Origin: Branchiostoma floridae
Lineage: Eukaryota > Chordata > Leptocardii > Amphioxiformes > Branchiostomatidae
Length of the DNA: 64,000 nt
Direction of reading: 5' to 3'
NCBI RefSeq assembly: GCF_000003815.2
Contig: NC_049985.1
Span: 5,413,545-5,477,544, forward strand
In this document: piece after piece, positions 35,365 to 46,338 of the stretch
How the letters are laid out: each line of letters opens with the position of its first letter
Position numbering within the stretch: position 1 is the first letter of the stretch
Notes under the pieces: generated by a model
Database searches by the model: none
Told to the model about the DNA's origin: nothing
The model's input: the letters and a program-made list of their open reading frames with translations, nothing else
Position numbers and translations under genes: made by a program

Positions 35365-37990
35365 GGCAACAATAACTGGTCTTGCCTAACAGTAACACAA
35401 CGACCTGCCTAACTAATTCAGCATCTCCTGATGGAGACAGACAGTAAGTAGTCCGTTATCTGTACATCATATGATCAGAGCACAACTTCATATGCATTGC
35501 TAACAAATGTTAGTCTACATAATAGTACACTGACTTTGTATAGTATGTTGATAAGTACTACTAGTATAGCACTACAATGAAATAAATAGATTTTTAATTT
35601 TATACAGCACACTTAAATGCCCATTGAGCTTAATTAAGAACCTGGTCAAGCAAAAAATTATATATCCTAACTACTGTCCAAAGTGCTCTGCAATACCATA
35701 GAAAGCCACTAGGAGGTCAAAAATCTAATCATTTTGCAACCAACCAACCAACCAACAAATATAAATCAATCTATTCAGCCATTCGTTCGAGTTACCCTGA
35801 TGACCGATACACAAACACACACACAGACAGAATTTTTACTAAAATATGACCTTGTGGTGAATGTATTGACTTTGTAGTAGAGAATTTGAAAAGACTGAGG
35901 GAGTGACCTGAGACATGCTTTGGCATTCCAACTTTGTGGTTTCTGATTTCTCCTGGGCCTGGCTGAATCCATGGAAGTTTTGAGAAGAAAACGACACCCA
36001 ATTTCATTATCAGGGACATTCAGCAGATAGATAGAATCAACATCCAGTCCGTCCTTCACACACTATCAACGATTTTCCTGCCTTGCAGTTCAGTTCAGTT
36101 CAGTTCATCCTCTGAGAGGTGATACCAGTGTCTCCACATGCCTTGCATACTTTTGCATTCAAAAACATGGTTTATTTCAAAACAAATACTTCACAAAGTA
36201 ATTTTCAACAATACTGGTATACAAGATTAACTTTTTCATGTATAGTGGCTACTTACTGTAATTTCATGTACTTTAACTAGAATATAATTTTGTATTTAAT
36301 AGCAGTGTAAAGGAGCTCAAGGTTTTTGCAGTGCTTGAAGTTTGGTCAAAATAAATGAATACATCAGCAAAGCACAAATCCACATATTCACAGTGTCATG
36401 ATTTCATACTAGATTGGAGAATAAACCAAGTTGCAAACATTTCAAGATTTACAGTATAATCATCTATTATCATTCACTGAGTGAGTGTTTGTTGTCTTTG
36501 ATATTAGGCTTCCCATTCACCATCTACCTTGTTACCATGGACTACATAAGTGTTATCCTAACATGACGCCCGCTATGTTTGAACGTGTTATCTTTATACT
36601 CAATACTAAACCAAACAAAACCAAGTTGGGCACACCTTCAGACAGGGTATGATGATGAATGGACGTGACAATAAAAGCTCCCTCTTCGCTATTCAGACAG
36701 GAACAAAGGACAAGCGGGGTCATATCCAATCTTCTACCCACAAATCACAAACTGCTTTTCACAGAACGGACAACATGAAATAATCACAAACCATGACAGA
36801 TTTGTGTTCCTTTTGTTATGGTCAGTGACCCATGATTACATGCAATCAAATAGCAATCAACTTCTTGGCATTCTCAGCAACCCCCCTTAGACCATAGGAA
36901 TGTGTAACATTTCTAGCTTAATACAAGTACGTCTCACAAGGAGCTTTTTGGTCTCACTGAAGCTTTGTATAGCCTATAGGTTCCAACTTGTATTGTTTAT
37001 TTGAATAAGACATTTCTATGTAAATTGTTGAATTGGTATCTTAAAAAAAATCCCTGGCTATGGTTTAGCAAGGATTTCTTTATCTATATATATGTGAAAC
37101 ATTTGTAGCTTACCACAAGTACTTCTCACTGAAGCTTTGTATAGCCTACAGGTTCCAACTTGTATTCAGTTTATTTGAATAAGACATTTCTATGTAAATT
37201 GTTTAATTGTTGTTTTTTTTAAACCTGGCTATGGTATAGCAAGGATTACTATATAAATGCACTTGGGCAGAGTACATGTAAAACTCCTACACTACTCTGA
37301 TCCCATACATAGATTAAATGGCTTCCTAACAAAAACAGAACGAAGTTAGCTACATTTTCTACCTCACTGGAAATGCTCAATGACCTGAACAATCAGTTTA
37401 CACAGCTTAGCTTGCTAGATGGAAAAATTTATCCAACCACAAGCTTCAACTTTAGAAACTGTACAGTATAGGCTTGCTTGTCACATCAAAACGGTTGTAC
37501 AAAGACACAAACTACAGAATACATCCACATTTCATGCAAATCCAGTCCAAAATTTACACCAAGTTGAAACCTTGGTCTGTCAGGTCACATGTACATGTAA
37601 ATGTCTATTAAAGGCTTCAAGCATGGGAAGTGAGCCAGCTTGCAAGCACACATGGTGGACATCCAACTTATAATGTTATAGTAACATGTCAGTTGAGCCT
37701 AAAACACTGTAGCTGAAAGGTGTATTCAGCATAAAAAGCAACATTTGGTCCTTAAAATGGTTTGCATTTAATTTAAGGCAGATAAATTGTGGGAGTGGCC
37801 AGTGTAAGTAGTGTAATCTTACTGACTGCTTACACACTTAAAACAAGAAACAGCCACTGTAACATGTTATTACAACCTACAAAACCTGTAAACACTAGCA
37901 CAGAACCAACTCAGCAATTACCTAAAAGCACCAAGCTGACAATAATGGTTTAGAGGACAGAAACGGGACTGTGAGAAAAGAGACACTTAC
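35365..37990. other. Non-coding stretch with simple repeats and a ~190-bp tandem duplication
   Basis: A ccaa run lies at about 35739-35757. Four copies of cagtt occur near 36090, with a downstream motif (catcct.tgagaggtg) that recurs at 45362. A tandem duplication has units at about 36899-37085 and 37091-37250; the agctttgtatagcct core is at 36961 and 37133. No exon is supported. Confidence 0.5.
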
Positions 37991-38060
37991 CATAATCGCG
38001 GCGCGTAGTCAGCCAGCAGAAGTTTTCAGATTCCACTGTACTGGTTACAAATTCCAGGCT
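37991..38060 (-). other. Candidate 5' leader exon whose only coding content is ATG
   Basis: On the minus strand a GC-richer stretch ends gcgccgcgattATG immediately at a strong donor, GTAAGTG (37984-37990). The ATG occupies 37991-37993, so the exon would leave in phase 0. The acceptor at 15279-15280 opens the giant exon in phase 0 with GCT ACC CAG, so joining them gives a start of M-ATQAESRIPTS. The upstream exon limit is not visible, so 38060 is nominal. This is a prediction from splice signals and phase only. Confidence 0.35.
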
Positions 38061-39399
38061 CAACAGATAAAACCCAGCCTGTTACCCCATCCAATAGAAT
38101 AGAGTTACACAAGCAGGCCTGTACCGGCTCTTAACACAGTGGAGGGATATGGAGGATCTGTAGTTAGATTTCACAGCTGACATGGATAGAAATCAAGCTG
38201 GGATGCCCCCAGGCTCAAATATTGACAAACTGGGAAGGCAGGCCAAGCCAGGCAGACACTGACATGAATGAATGAACCCTGTCCCTGTTGCCTGGATCTT
38301 GAATATCAACTAGTTTTTCCCCCGAGGGACTGGTCACATGGGCTGTGGTTACTGTGGACTAGCCATGCCTGCAGTGTATGCAAATGTCTTATTGGTAGCA
38401 ATGAAGAACAAAAAACTTTGTCAGGAACAAGGACGTTGTCAGGAATAAGTAAAACAGAAGTGAAATTTTAAAAAAATTCAACACTTATGACTTCATACAA
38501 GAGTAACAATATTGGTCATATCAATGACCTTGGAAAATCATAATTCCACACTTGAAGACACTTTTATTGGGGTAGTTATTGAGATAATTGAGATACCCTT
38601 TAGCTCAGGGGTAGTTACACATATATGATTTGCAAAATTTGCAAAATGTACTTAATTCATAAAGGTTCCACATTATGTCCAAATCTAGATTAGTACCTCA
38701 GGCCATATTATGCTTTACACAGAATTACTAGTATTTTTGTGTTTAAGGAAATCAAATGGCTTCTTGGACCTTGTTGGCTACACATGTCTAGCTTTGGGAG
38801 CTTTTTTTCTGATGGCATTGCAGCTCAAGTTGTGCTTGGCTTCTTGAAGGCTGCCTCTACCAAACTGTAGACACACTCACACGTGAAAGCTGTCAGTGTG
38901 TTACATAAAAGGATTGTCTGTTATCGTGTCACCTGTGCATGGACACACCTGCTCTTTCACAATCAATAATAAATTCCTATTTATGTACTTGAACTTTACA
39001 AAACAATGGCATTGGCACTACATATAATAGGCACTAACAAAGCCCATACTCGGGACATGCCCTTCAGTGAGTAGGGTTGCCATGTTCACCTAAAAGGCAC
39101 AAAAGAGGAAGTACTAGTACTTGTCACTCATCCCAACCATTACCAACAGCAAGTACGTGTACTTAAGTTGAATGTGGGCTACAAGGAAATCCCACAAACA
39201 CATCTGTCAAATGTAGGCCACCCACAGACCAGTTTAACTGCCTCACCTGTTTGTAAGTCAATGAGAGAACTTGACATTCCGGTTGTCCTGTGTGCTCTAA
39301 AGGGCGTCTGAAGAAAGTGAAAATAAACACCTTGGCAAGGAGCCTTTGATATGCAAATGCCTAGAGGTGACCCAAGCCATCAGCTGTTTGGCGATGATT

Positions 39400-39473
39400 A
39401 AAACACCTGAGGTCTGGTTTCACCACATCCTTTTTTAAAACACCTGAGGTCTGGTTTCACCACATCCTTTTTT
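39400..39473. repeat. Exact 37-bp tandem duplication
   Basis: Two identical 37-bp units (aaaacacctgaggtctggtt at the start of each) lie at 39400-39436 and 39437-39473. They show no divergence, so the duplication is recent or may be an assembly artefact. Confidence 0.9.
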
Positions 39474-40552
39474 GTCATCGTGTTCTATGAACATGTTTGA
39501 GCAAAACACTGGAGCAGCTGTAGCAACTGCTTATTGTAGCATTTAATTGCTGCATTTTATCTTCAACAGTGGTATTGGTCAGAGCAAGGAGGTTATACCT
39601 TGGCTATAGACATAGAAAAAAGTCTGCTGAATGACCGGAACTTACAGTCTTGTATTCACAAACTGTTTTCAACCAGACATTTTAACATCCGCAATTTCTT
39701 TACAAACAGCACATACATGTATAAACTAAAGATATGACCTGACTTACTGACTAATATTAGTCTATGCTCTCGAAACCTTACAGATCTATCTTCAACGTCA
39801 TGCCAAGAATGCAACACAAAAACTAGCATTCACCAAGCAGGTTACAGTCAGGGATAGTGCAACTAATGCTTGTAATGGCTGTGATTTCTTAGGCAAGATT
39901 TTAATTACAAATACAATGCAATATTATATCTCATTTGACTACATTATGTAAATACAGTACTCTAGGCATTGCTTTTGGAGAAAAGGTTACAATTTGCGAA
40001 AAGGTGTTTGTAAGTTTTTGCCAACATGTGAAAAATTACTTTATGAAGTTTATCTCAACAAAGCACAATAGTCAATACATTATTGTGATTTCATACTTTC
40101 TCTTTATTCCAACAGGTGAGATGAAAGTCTAACAGAACACCTTAATTACAGGAAATCCTATAGACAACTGTGAAAGCACATCCTGTCAAACTTATCAGTT
40201 TTAGAGACTAAAGCCTACTTCGACGTTTACGTTGAGAACTTGTAGACTCAACAGTGGACCACTGCCCTGCTTTAAAGAGCAGTAAAACAAACATAACTTT
40301 GGACTGCCTTTTCTTCAAACCACTTCGGGACTGTTAACAAACGTTACTGTTCTGACATAATATTTATGACATCTGCCTTTATCTTCATGTGATCATGAAC
40401 TTCACCCCTGGTGGTGGTAAGAAATTAAAGAACTTTAGCAACGTAAGAGCTGCTGAATCCAAGCAACATACATGTGCAAACAGTTACGACAACTATCATA
40501 CCTTCGCAAAGGTGAATCTAGCCCTACAAACATAACGGTGCACCAAACTTAC

Positions 40553-41040
40553 CTTTCACCAGTTGTCAAACAAGTCTTGGAATGTTAGACGGTGCCTTGA
40601 GGTGTTGTCTAGATTTGGAAATAGTTTATCTGGAAACTCTGAGTAGCTGGGACTTTTTTTAATGGAATGTTGGGGCAAAATTTGTGCCACAACAAGCGGT
40701 ATCCCTGCTGAGGCCACGACCTCGTAATTTGACCCTGACGAAATCATCGGAATCCTGGTAGACTGTACCATTCAGACAGGTATGCACAAGTAAAGTAAAC
40801 TTTATTTTCACGGCAAAGGTCAAATAAATAATGTCAAATTTTACAAATATCAATTATTTTTCGTTTTAATATATACAATACAGTTACCAAATACAAGTAT
40901 ATAGGATTTTCGAGTATTTCGCACGTTTTAATTTTTGCCTCGACCCCGCTATTGGGTTTATTTTTGGAGTAGAATATTCTGACAACCGGCAGAAAACCAA
41001 GATGGCTGCCCCGTGGGAGAGTTGGCACTACAGCCAAATC
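40553..41040 (-). other. Candidate minus-strand first exon or promoter region
   Basis: A strong donor, GGTGAAAG|GTAAGT, ends a possible exon at 40553. About 450 bases upstream (minus sense) lies CAAGATGGCTGCC (40998-41010, plus strand), a YY1-like start-site motif in a GC-richer patch. This would suit a far-upstream first exon of the minus-strand gene, but the exon's frame ends in a stop and no partner is proven. On the plus strand the same motif starts a 28-codon frame (41002-41088, MAAPWESWHYSQIF). Confidence 0.25.
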
Positions 41041-41088
41041 TTTTACTCGCTAAAACGGGCCATCATTATGTCTACAACGGAGGAATAA

Positions 41089-41621
41089 ACCTATACTCCA
41101 TTAGCTAAATAAGTTCTACATTCGGGGATGGAACAGTTGTTGGTAATGGAAGCCGTGTGGTGGAGCCATAACATAAATAGTAAAGTCTCCCCCATCTAGC
41201 CATGCCATGTCCCGGTGAAGTGAGACGGAAATCACACACAGATTTTTTCCGAGCATAACGCCTCTCTTGCATCGAAAATGATAAATCTTATTGTTCTAAA
41301 TTATTAAATGAACATTTCTACACTTAGCCGAACTCAAAATATTTATGTAACGCTATGTAAAACCATCACATACCATCGTGTTTCTTTCCCAGTCTGATGC
41401 CAGCACACATGTACAAGAAGCGCCCATCACATCCTTGTGCATCGAATAATTTCGAAGAAACCGCCGTGGATTAATTTATGCCTGTTTGCCATTCAAATTT
41501 GTCATGCTTGGCTTGTCTTCCAATGAAAAATACGTAGATAATGTAATCCGATTCATTATTCATCATAGATCACGTGGTATAAAGGTTATAGCCTATAGGA
41601 TACTCCAGCTGATCAGCCAAA
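41089..41621. other. Non-coding stretch before the tRNA gene
   Basis: I see nothing recognisable. Pol III upstream elements are internal to tRNA genes, so none are expected here. Confidence 0.4.
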
Positions 41622-41693
41622 TCCGTGTTAGTATAGTGGTGAGTATCCCCGCCTGTCACGCGGGAGACCGGGGTTCGATTCCCCGACACGGAG
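41622..41693 (+). tRNA. tRNA-Asp(GTC): tRNA-Asp, anticodon GTC
   Basis: The 72 bases start TCCGTGTTAGTATAGTGGTG, with no intron and no encoded CCA. The acceptor stem TCCGTGT pairs with ACACGGA, followed by discriminator G. The anticodon GTC is at 41655-41657 in loop CTGTCAC, with stem CCCGC/GCGGG. The A box (TTAGTATAGTGG) and B box (GGTTCGATTCC, 41672-41682) are intact. It is nearly identical to animal cytosolic tRNA-Asp. An eight-T run at 41700-41707 is a Pol III terminator. It should be a functional nuclear gene. Confidence 0.97.
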
Positions 41694-41699
41694 AGCTTA

Positions 41700-41707
41700 T
41701 TTTTTTT
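41700..41707 (+). terminator. Pol III terminator of tRNA-Asp
   Basis: Eight consecutive T start seven bases after the tRNA 3' end, the normal RNA polymerase III stop signal. Confidence 0.9.
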
Positions 41708-41808
41708 CCATTATTTTTCTCTCACGTTTATGAAGGGTAAATATCCAGGTAAAAAGAATATCCAAATACAAGTAACATTACAATTTAATCCCTATAATAA
41801 GCTAGATA

Positions 41809-41868
41809 AAAACGGAGATTTACCTCATTCTAGTGGCTTATTACTAGAATGAGGTAAATCTCCGTTTT
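41809..41868. repeat. Perfect 26-bp inverted repeat, 8-base loop
   Basis: Arms at 41809-41834 and 41843-41868 are exact reverse complements (arm core acggagatttacctcattct) around the loop ggcttatt. It lies about 115 bp downstream of tRNA-Asp. No outward homology or target duplication is visible, so its origin (MITE core, or hairpin RNA) is open. Confidence 0.92.
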
Positions 41869-42420
41869 AAGTCTTTTATGACTCTTGATGGCTTACTAGT
41901 ACTTTCATTTACTCATCATTATCATTTACTAGTAGTTCCTTATTTTTCTTTCTTTCGTCATCTTTACCTAACTTTCATCCTCAAAGCATAACTGCTTCAA
42001 ACTTAATTGAATTGCTTCTGAAAATGGAACTTGATTCGCTTTTTTTCTTAGTTTGGGCAAAATTCTTAGATCCACAATGGTTAGGTCGAAGGCTTCAGTG
42101 CGAGTAAAAATATCTCACTCGTTTATTCTTATATTAGCATTATTTGTATTTATTTTATTTTCTGAAGAAATTAATCTGTTTTATTAAGTGATCCGACCAT
42201 TAACATACATGCAATTATGTTCAACTATTAGATGTCAAATTATCTGTAAGCGTTATGTATGTCTCAGTTTTGTGCATTTTTTGCCCAAAAAGATTAGCTG
42301 CTTACAAATTTTGTATGTAGCTAATAAGTATACAAAGTATCCAATTCATTTTGTACTTTATGTGGTGCAGTATTGTCATAACTCGCGTGGTGCGTTACTA
42401 ACTTGTTGACCCCGGAAGTG
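41869..42420. other. Intergenic AT-rich stretch
   Basis: I see nothing recognisable between the hairpin and the RNF207 promoter. Confidence 0.4.
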
Positions 42421-42500
42421 GAACCTCCGGTATGAGATAACGGGTCAGGCCCAGAGTTTTGACAGGACAAAAATGCCGGTGTCCTGACGCACGGTCCCGC

Positions 42501-42508
42501 TATAAATA
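42501..42508 (+). promoter_or_regulatory. TATA box of RNF207
   Basis: TATAAATA follows a GC-rich stretch (cggtcccgc), which predicts a start near 42530 and a 5' UTR of about 255 bases. An upstream ATG at 42676 opens a frame that overlaps the RNF207 start out of frame and ends at 42900, so it could reduce translation if it is in the mRNA. Confidence 0.55.
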
Positions 42509-42785
42509 CACAGCGATCCCTTTGCATAGCAGGCCGAATTTGGCACAGACGCTTAGCGCTTCAACCCAGCACCAGATTTCTGAACTATACCCCGTAATTT
42601 GACCAAAAATCAAACAGCGGAGAGACCAGAAAGAAGACTTCCTGTCGTCTGCGGGTGTTTGACAGCTTCCCGCGCATGCTGGAATATTTCGGTCAGTTCT
42701 TGAGGTCTTTTGTGGGCATATATCAACCCCTCAACATAGACTCACATTTCACACGCCCAGTCTGTAGTAACAACCGCCTACAAGG

Positions 42786-45218
42786 ATGTCTGGAGGAATT
42801 TTCCAGCCTCTCGGATCCCTACAGGACTTGGACGGCCCTACCCGGGACCCGATGTGGTGCTACCTTTGTAACGAGAGGTTTGAGGAACCCTGTCTTCTAG
42901 ACTGTTTCCACGCTTTCTGTGCTCAGTGCCTGCGAGGGAGAGCCAGCGAAGGCCTCATCTCCTGTCCCATCTGCAGTTCTCCCACTAAACTCACGGAAGG
43001 AGCCGCCCTTCCCCCTGTCGACCCCATCCTCAAGTTCCTAGTGGAGGTGCATGGGACTGAAGAGAAGGTATTCTGTGCCAACTGTGACAGAGAAGCCTCA
43101 CACAAGGACTGCGGGCCGATGTGCTTCTGTAATACCTGTAGCCAGCCCCTTTGTACGCAGTGCAAGGAGACGACGCACAGCGCCAAGATGTTCTCCAAAC
43201 ACGACGTCGTGCAGCTGAACAACGTGCGTCGACTCAAGGAGACGGTTAAGAAGTGCGTTCAGCACGGAGAACCGTACATCATGTTCTCTCTCAAGAAACG
43301 CGACCTCCTGTGCATCATGTGTTTCCGTGACACCTCCGTGGAGGACAGAGCTCACTGTATCGACTTGGAGACCGCGTACAAGAACGGGTGCGAGACTCTC
43401 GAACAAGCCGTCCTGTCCGTTCAGGATCTGCAAAGCTCTGTCCGAGACTCCATCATCCTACTACGTGCACTCGGCGAGGAAGTTAAGTCCAATGCTCAAC
43501 AAGAACAAGAAGATATCAAGACCCTCTTTGAAGACATGCAGGACAAGTTGGGTGAAAGAAAGGAAGAACTCGTTGAAGCGGTTGACACGCAGTACCAAGA
43601 AAAGTCAAAAGCCTTCAAGAACCAGTTGAACACGCTAGCCGCTCTGCTCCCCACATTGCAAGTCAACATTTCCAGTAGCAAGACTTTCTCCCTAACAGCC
43701 AACAAGTACGACTTCCTAGATCTGGGGTTTGTTTTGATTGACAGGTTGATGGCTATCGTGCACTTGCCGCACCAGCTCAGCCCCACGACCAGCAGTAACA
43801 TAAATTGCGACCACCAGGTGGAATTTGCCCGTTGTCTCGAACCTCTCCTTGGGAACGGACTCGCCTTCAGGTCTTCAAAAACAAACGGACACGTACCAGG
43901 CAGCTTGGGAACGTCAGCAAATGGAGAAGGTGATCATACGAGGAACAATGAAGATGGAACTGTTGATAGTCTAGCGGAGAAGTGTAGGACAACTGCCATG
44001 CATTTGAACTCCGCCCTTACTGGCCTTAGTATATGCCACGGCAAGTATTTCAATGCCAACAGCTGCAAGGTGTTTGTGGACGAGTCTGGACCCTTTGCGG
44101 AGCACAGCAGGAACTATGACGCAAACTACAAGATTCTGAACGACAGGGTGAAGAAGTTGAAGAAGGATATCCAGGAGCTCCACAGAGATCTTACACAGCG
44201 GCGCTGCCTGACACGGGAGCAGAAGGTCACGAACTTGATGGAAGAGTGTGGCCAGGTGGACTTCACCATCTCTACCCAGTACACGGCTGTGGAACAGATG
44301 CAGTCTGTGTTTCAGAAGTGGTGGGAGGAGTGTTTCCAGAGGGTCACCCATGAGCAGGAGATGTACCAAGCACAGCTGAAGGATTTGATGAGACTTAAAC
44401 AGGAGACACAACATTGTACCACCATAGCCAGACAGATTGCACCTTTTGTAAAGTCAATAGCAGCGGTGAAAGAGAGGATTGACCCGAGGTTGGGAGCTGC
44501 ACTGCGAAGTGAAGACCACGAAGGCTGCATGCACGCCATACTGGAACAGATCAACACGATGGAGCCGAATTCGCAGCAGCGCGTTGACGCCATCAGAACT
44601 GCGGAGGAGTCTCGTGACCAGGCCTTGCAGAGCGAAGCCAGTCGTCCAAACCCACTGGAGGACAGTCTGATCAAGACGAAATGTACGCTAAAGCCGCCTA
44701 AAATTCTCCCAGAAAAGAGCCCAAAAGAAGACAGTAAGGATGTAGTAACTGATACTACAAAAGAAGTCCAACCACATGGCAGCAAAGATGACCAGCCGAC
44801 CACTAGTAGTAGTAGTACTGTTCCCAAGCCAGAAGAGAAGACTAAGAAGGAGTCTGCTGACAAGAAAGATTTGCTCCTGAAGACGGGAGCTCTTCTAAGG
44901 AAAGACGAAAATCTGAAAATTGGCATCCCACTGATTTGCAAAGAGGAACTCGCCAAAGCAGCGGCTGCTGCCGCCCTGAAGAAAGAAGAGAGTAAAAGAG
45001 AAGAAAGTAGCAAGACTGCAGGTCAGACACCATCTAAAGAGGAACACAACAAGCACACAACTGCTACAACTGCCAAGAAAGAAAAAGAAGGAGCGAGCAA
45101 AGGTGATGCGGAGAAGACTCAGGTGATGTCTAAGGAAGACCTTGCCAAAGCTGCGGCATCTGTTGCACTAAAGATGGAAGAAAACCACAAAATTGAGAAA
45201 GAGATTTGCAAGGCATGA
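42786..45218 (+). CDS. RNF207: RING finger protein 207, intronless
   Basis: 810 codons in one exon. RING domain at residues 25-63 with C25, C28, C40, H42, C45, C48, C60 and C63 (CYLCNERFEEPCLLDCFHAF). B-box at ~97-139 (CANC ... CFCNTCSQPLCTQC ... H131, H139). A long helical region follows with RNF207-specific stretches (RAHCIDLETAYKNGCETLEQ, AERKEELV-like, LDLGFVLIDRL, EFARCLEPLL, FAEHSRNYDANYKILNDRVK). The start MSGGIF aligns with vertebrate RNF207 (MSGAIF). RNF207 is a probable E3 ligase known for heart function and HERG channel regulation in vertebrates. The Lys/Glu-rich C-terminal ~150 residues are longer than in vertebrates (~634 aa total) and hold a near repeat (KEELAKAAAAAALKKEE, KEDLAKAAASVALKMEE). 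The human gene has many introns and this one has none. Confidence 0.96.
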   Translation: MSGGIFQPLGSLQDLDGPTRDPMWCYLCNERFEEPCLLDCFHAFCAQCLRGRASEGLISCPICSSPTKLTEGAALPPVDPILKFLVEVHGTEEKVFCANCDREASHKDCGPMCFCNTCSQPLCTQCKETTHSAKMFSKHDVVQLNNVRRLKETVKKCVQHGEPYIMFSLKKRDLLCIMCFRDTSVEDRAHCIDLETAYKNGCETLEQAVLSVQDLQSSVRDSIILLRALGEEVKSNAQQEQEDIKTLFEDMQDKLGERKEELVEAVDTQYQEKSKAFKNQLNTLAALLPTLQVNISSSKTFSLTANKYDFLDLGFVLIDRLMAIVHLPHQLSPTTSSNINCDHQVEFARCLEPLLGNGLAFRSSKTNGHVPGSLGTSANGEGDHTRNNEDGTVDSLAEKCRTTAMHLNSALTGLSICHGKYFNANSCKVFVDESGPFAEHSRNYDANYKILNDRVKKLKKDIQELHRDLTQRRCLTREQKVTNLMEECGQVDFTISTQYTAVEQMQSVFQKWWEECFQRVTHEQEMYQAQLKDLMRLKQETQHCTTIARQIAPFVKSIAAVKERIDPRLGAALRSEDHEGCMHAILEQINTMEPNSQQRVDAIRTAEESRDQALQSEASRPNPLEDSLIKTKCTLKPPKILPEKSPKEDSKDVVTDTTKEVQPHGSKDDQPTTSSSSTVPKPEEKTKKESADKKDLLLKTGALLRKDENLKIGIPLICKEELAKAAAAAALKKEESKREESSKTAGQTPSKEEHNKHTTATTAKKEKEGASKGDAEKTQVMSKEDLAKAAASVALKMEENHKIEKEICKA

Positions 45219-45438
45219 ACCCGCAAGCTTTAGAATTGCTATCAAATACATGTACAAACTACAGAAGTTGAAACTGAACATGTTCTCATAGCAAACTCCA
45301 AAACTCAAGCAGATGTGGTAACAGATAGTGTGCATGTTAACACTTGGGCCATCAGTTCAGTTCATCCTCAGAGAGGTGGCACTAGGATTAGGCCATAGCA
45401 ATACAAAGCCACTTAGTAAAACAATAATGTATTGAAAT

Positions 45439-45576
45439 GTAACTTTCTAACCTGGTATCCTAACCTATTATTGCTGCCAAGTCTCTTGATCATCTCTCAC
45501 AAATAGAGAGAGAGAGAGGGGACGAAGAGACTTGACTTGCAGCTATAATAGGTTTGGATACCTGGTTGTAACTTGT
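45439..45576. mobile_element. Palindromic MITE copy C with imperfect 9-bp target duplication
   Basis: The element spans 45448-45567. TAACCTGGTATCC at the left pairs with GGATACCTGGTT at the right, and aagtctctt pairs with aagagactt inside. The flanks are gtaactttc (45439-45447) and gtaacttgt (45568-45576), 7 of 9 identical. A gag run (45508-45519) lies at its centre. Confidence 0.7.
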
Positions 45577-45900
45577 TGCCCACTTAAAGCCAGTATTGTT
45601 GTAGAAGCAAGGTCTCCTTGACTACCTCTGTCTCTCTATGTAGTTTTACACATAATCAGACTGCATATGGTAGATGTTAGTTCTCGACTATAGTGTATCA
45701 TCTATGCAACAAAGTGAATTCAATGTTCTCGGCTGAAATTCCATGATATTTGAAACTTTGTGTGCTTCCAGATTAGTTCATACCACATTCTCTGTCAATC
45801 TGTCATTATGAGTAGATCTACATTTGTAGTTGGTACTGAGGAGGTACTGAGAACACAGTGGACTACTACTACTGAGGAGGTTATAGGGTGGTACTTATAG

Positions 45901-46338
45901 CAGGGCTCAAAATACCAGTTGTAGATGTAGACTAGTGCAGGTACGACCATACAACAAGAGTTCTGTAGGTATTTCTGACTGCAATTGGCACTGATAAAAC
46001 CAGCCCGTAACGCTAGGGAACATAAACTTTCATTTATTGTGTTGCATTATTGATAGCTGCATCCTTGAATATAGGAACAGTTTTAAAAATATTGTTTAAT
46101 GCACTGAAAGGCAAAGAAAATTAACAATGATGGTTCAGGTAAACCATGTCAGATGCAAGTCATAGACCAACCCAGACTGTCCATCACAGTTCAGCTAGCG
46201 CTAGTAAGAAAATGTCTGCATTTCCATCAAATATTTGTATTTTGTTTAGTTTTCCATCTATACATTTTGACAGAGATGAGCAGGGTTGCAAGTTACCTAC
46301 ACCAGTGCAGGGATACAGAAGGAGTATTTTGAGCCTTG
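45901..46338. mobile_element. Diverged element with CAGGGCTCAAAATA ends
   Basis: It starts CAGGGCTCAAAATACC and ends TATTTTGAGCCTTG, imperfect inverses of each other and close to the termini at 8895 and 26865. Both ends also share gtgcagg-type motifs. There is no target duplication and no coding content. Confidence 0.55.

Noticed and set aside
35739-35840. Possible regulatory meaning of the ccaa and acac runs
   Set aside because: These are ordinary short simple repeats with no associated feature.
44312-45013. 233-codon minus-strand frame inside RNF207
   Set aside because: It is an antisense shadow of the Lys/Glu-rich coding tail, giving the expected Ser/Leu/Phe-rich translation.
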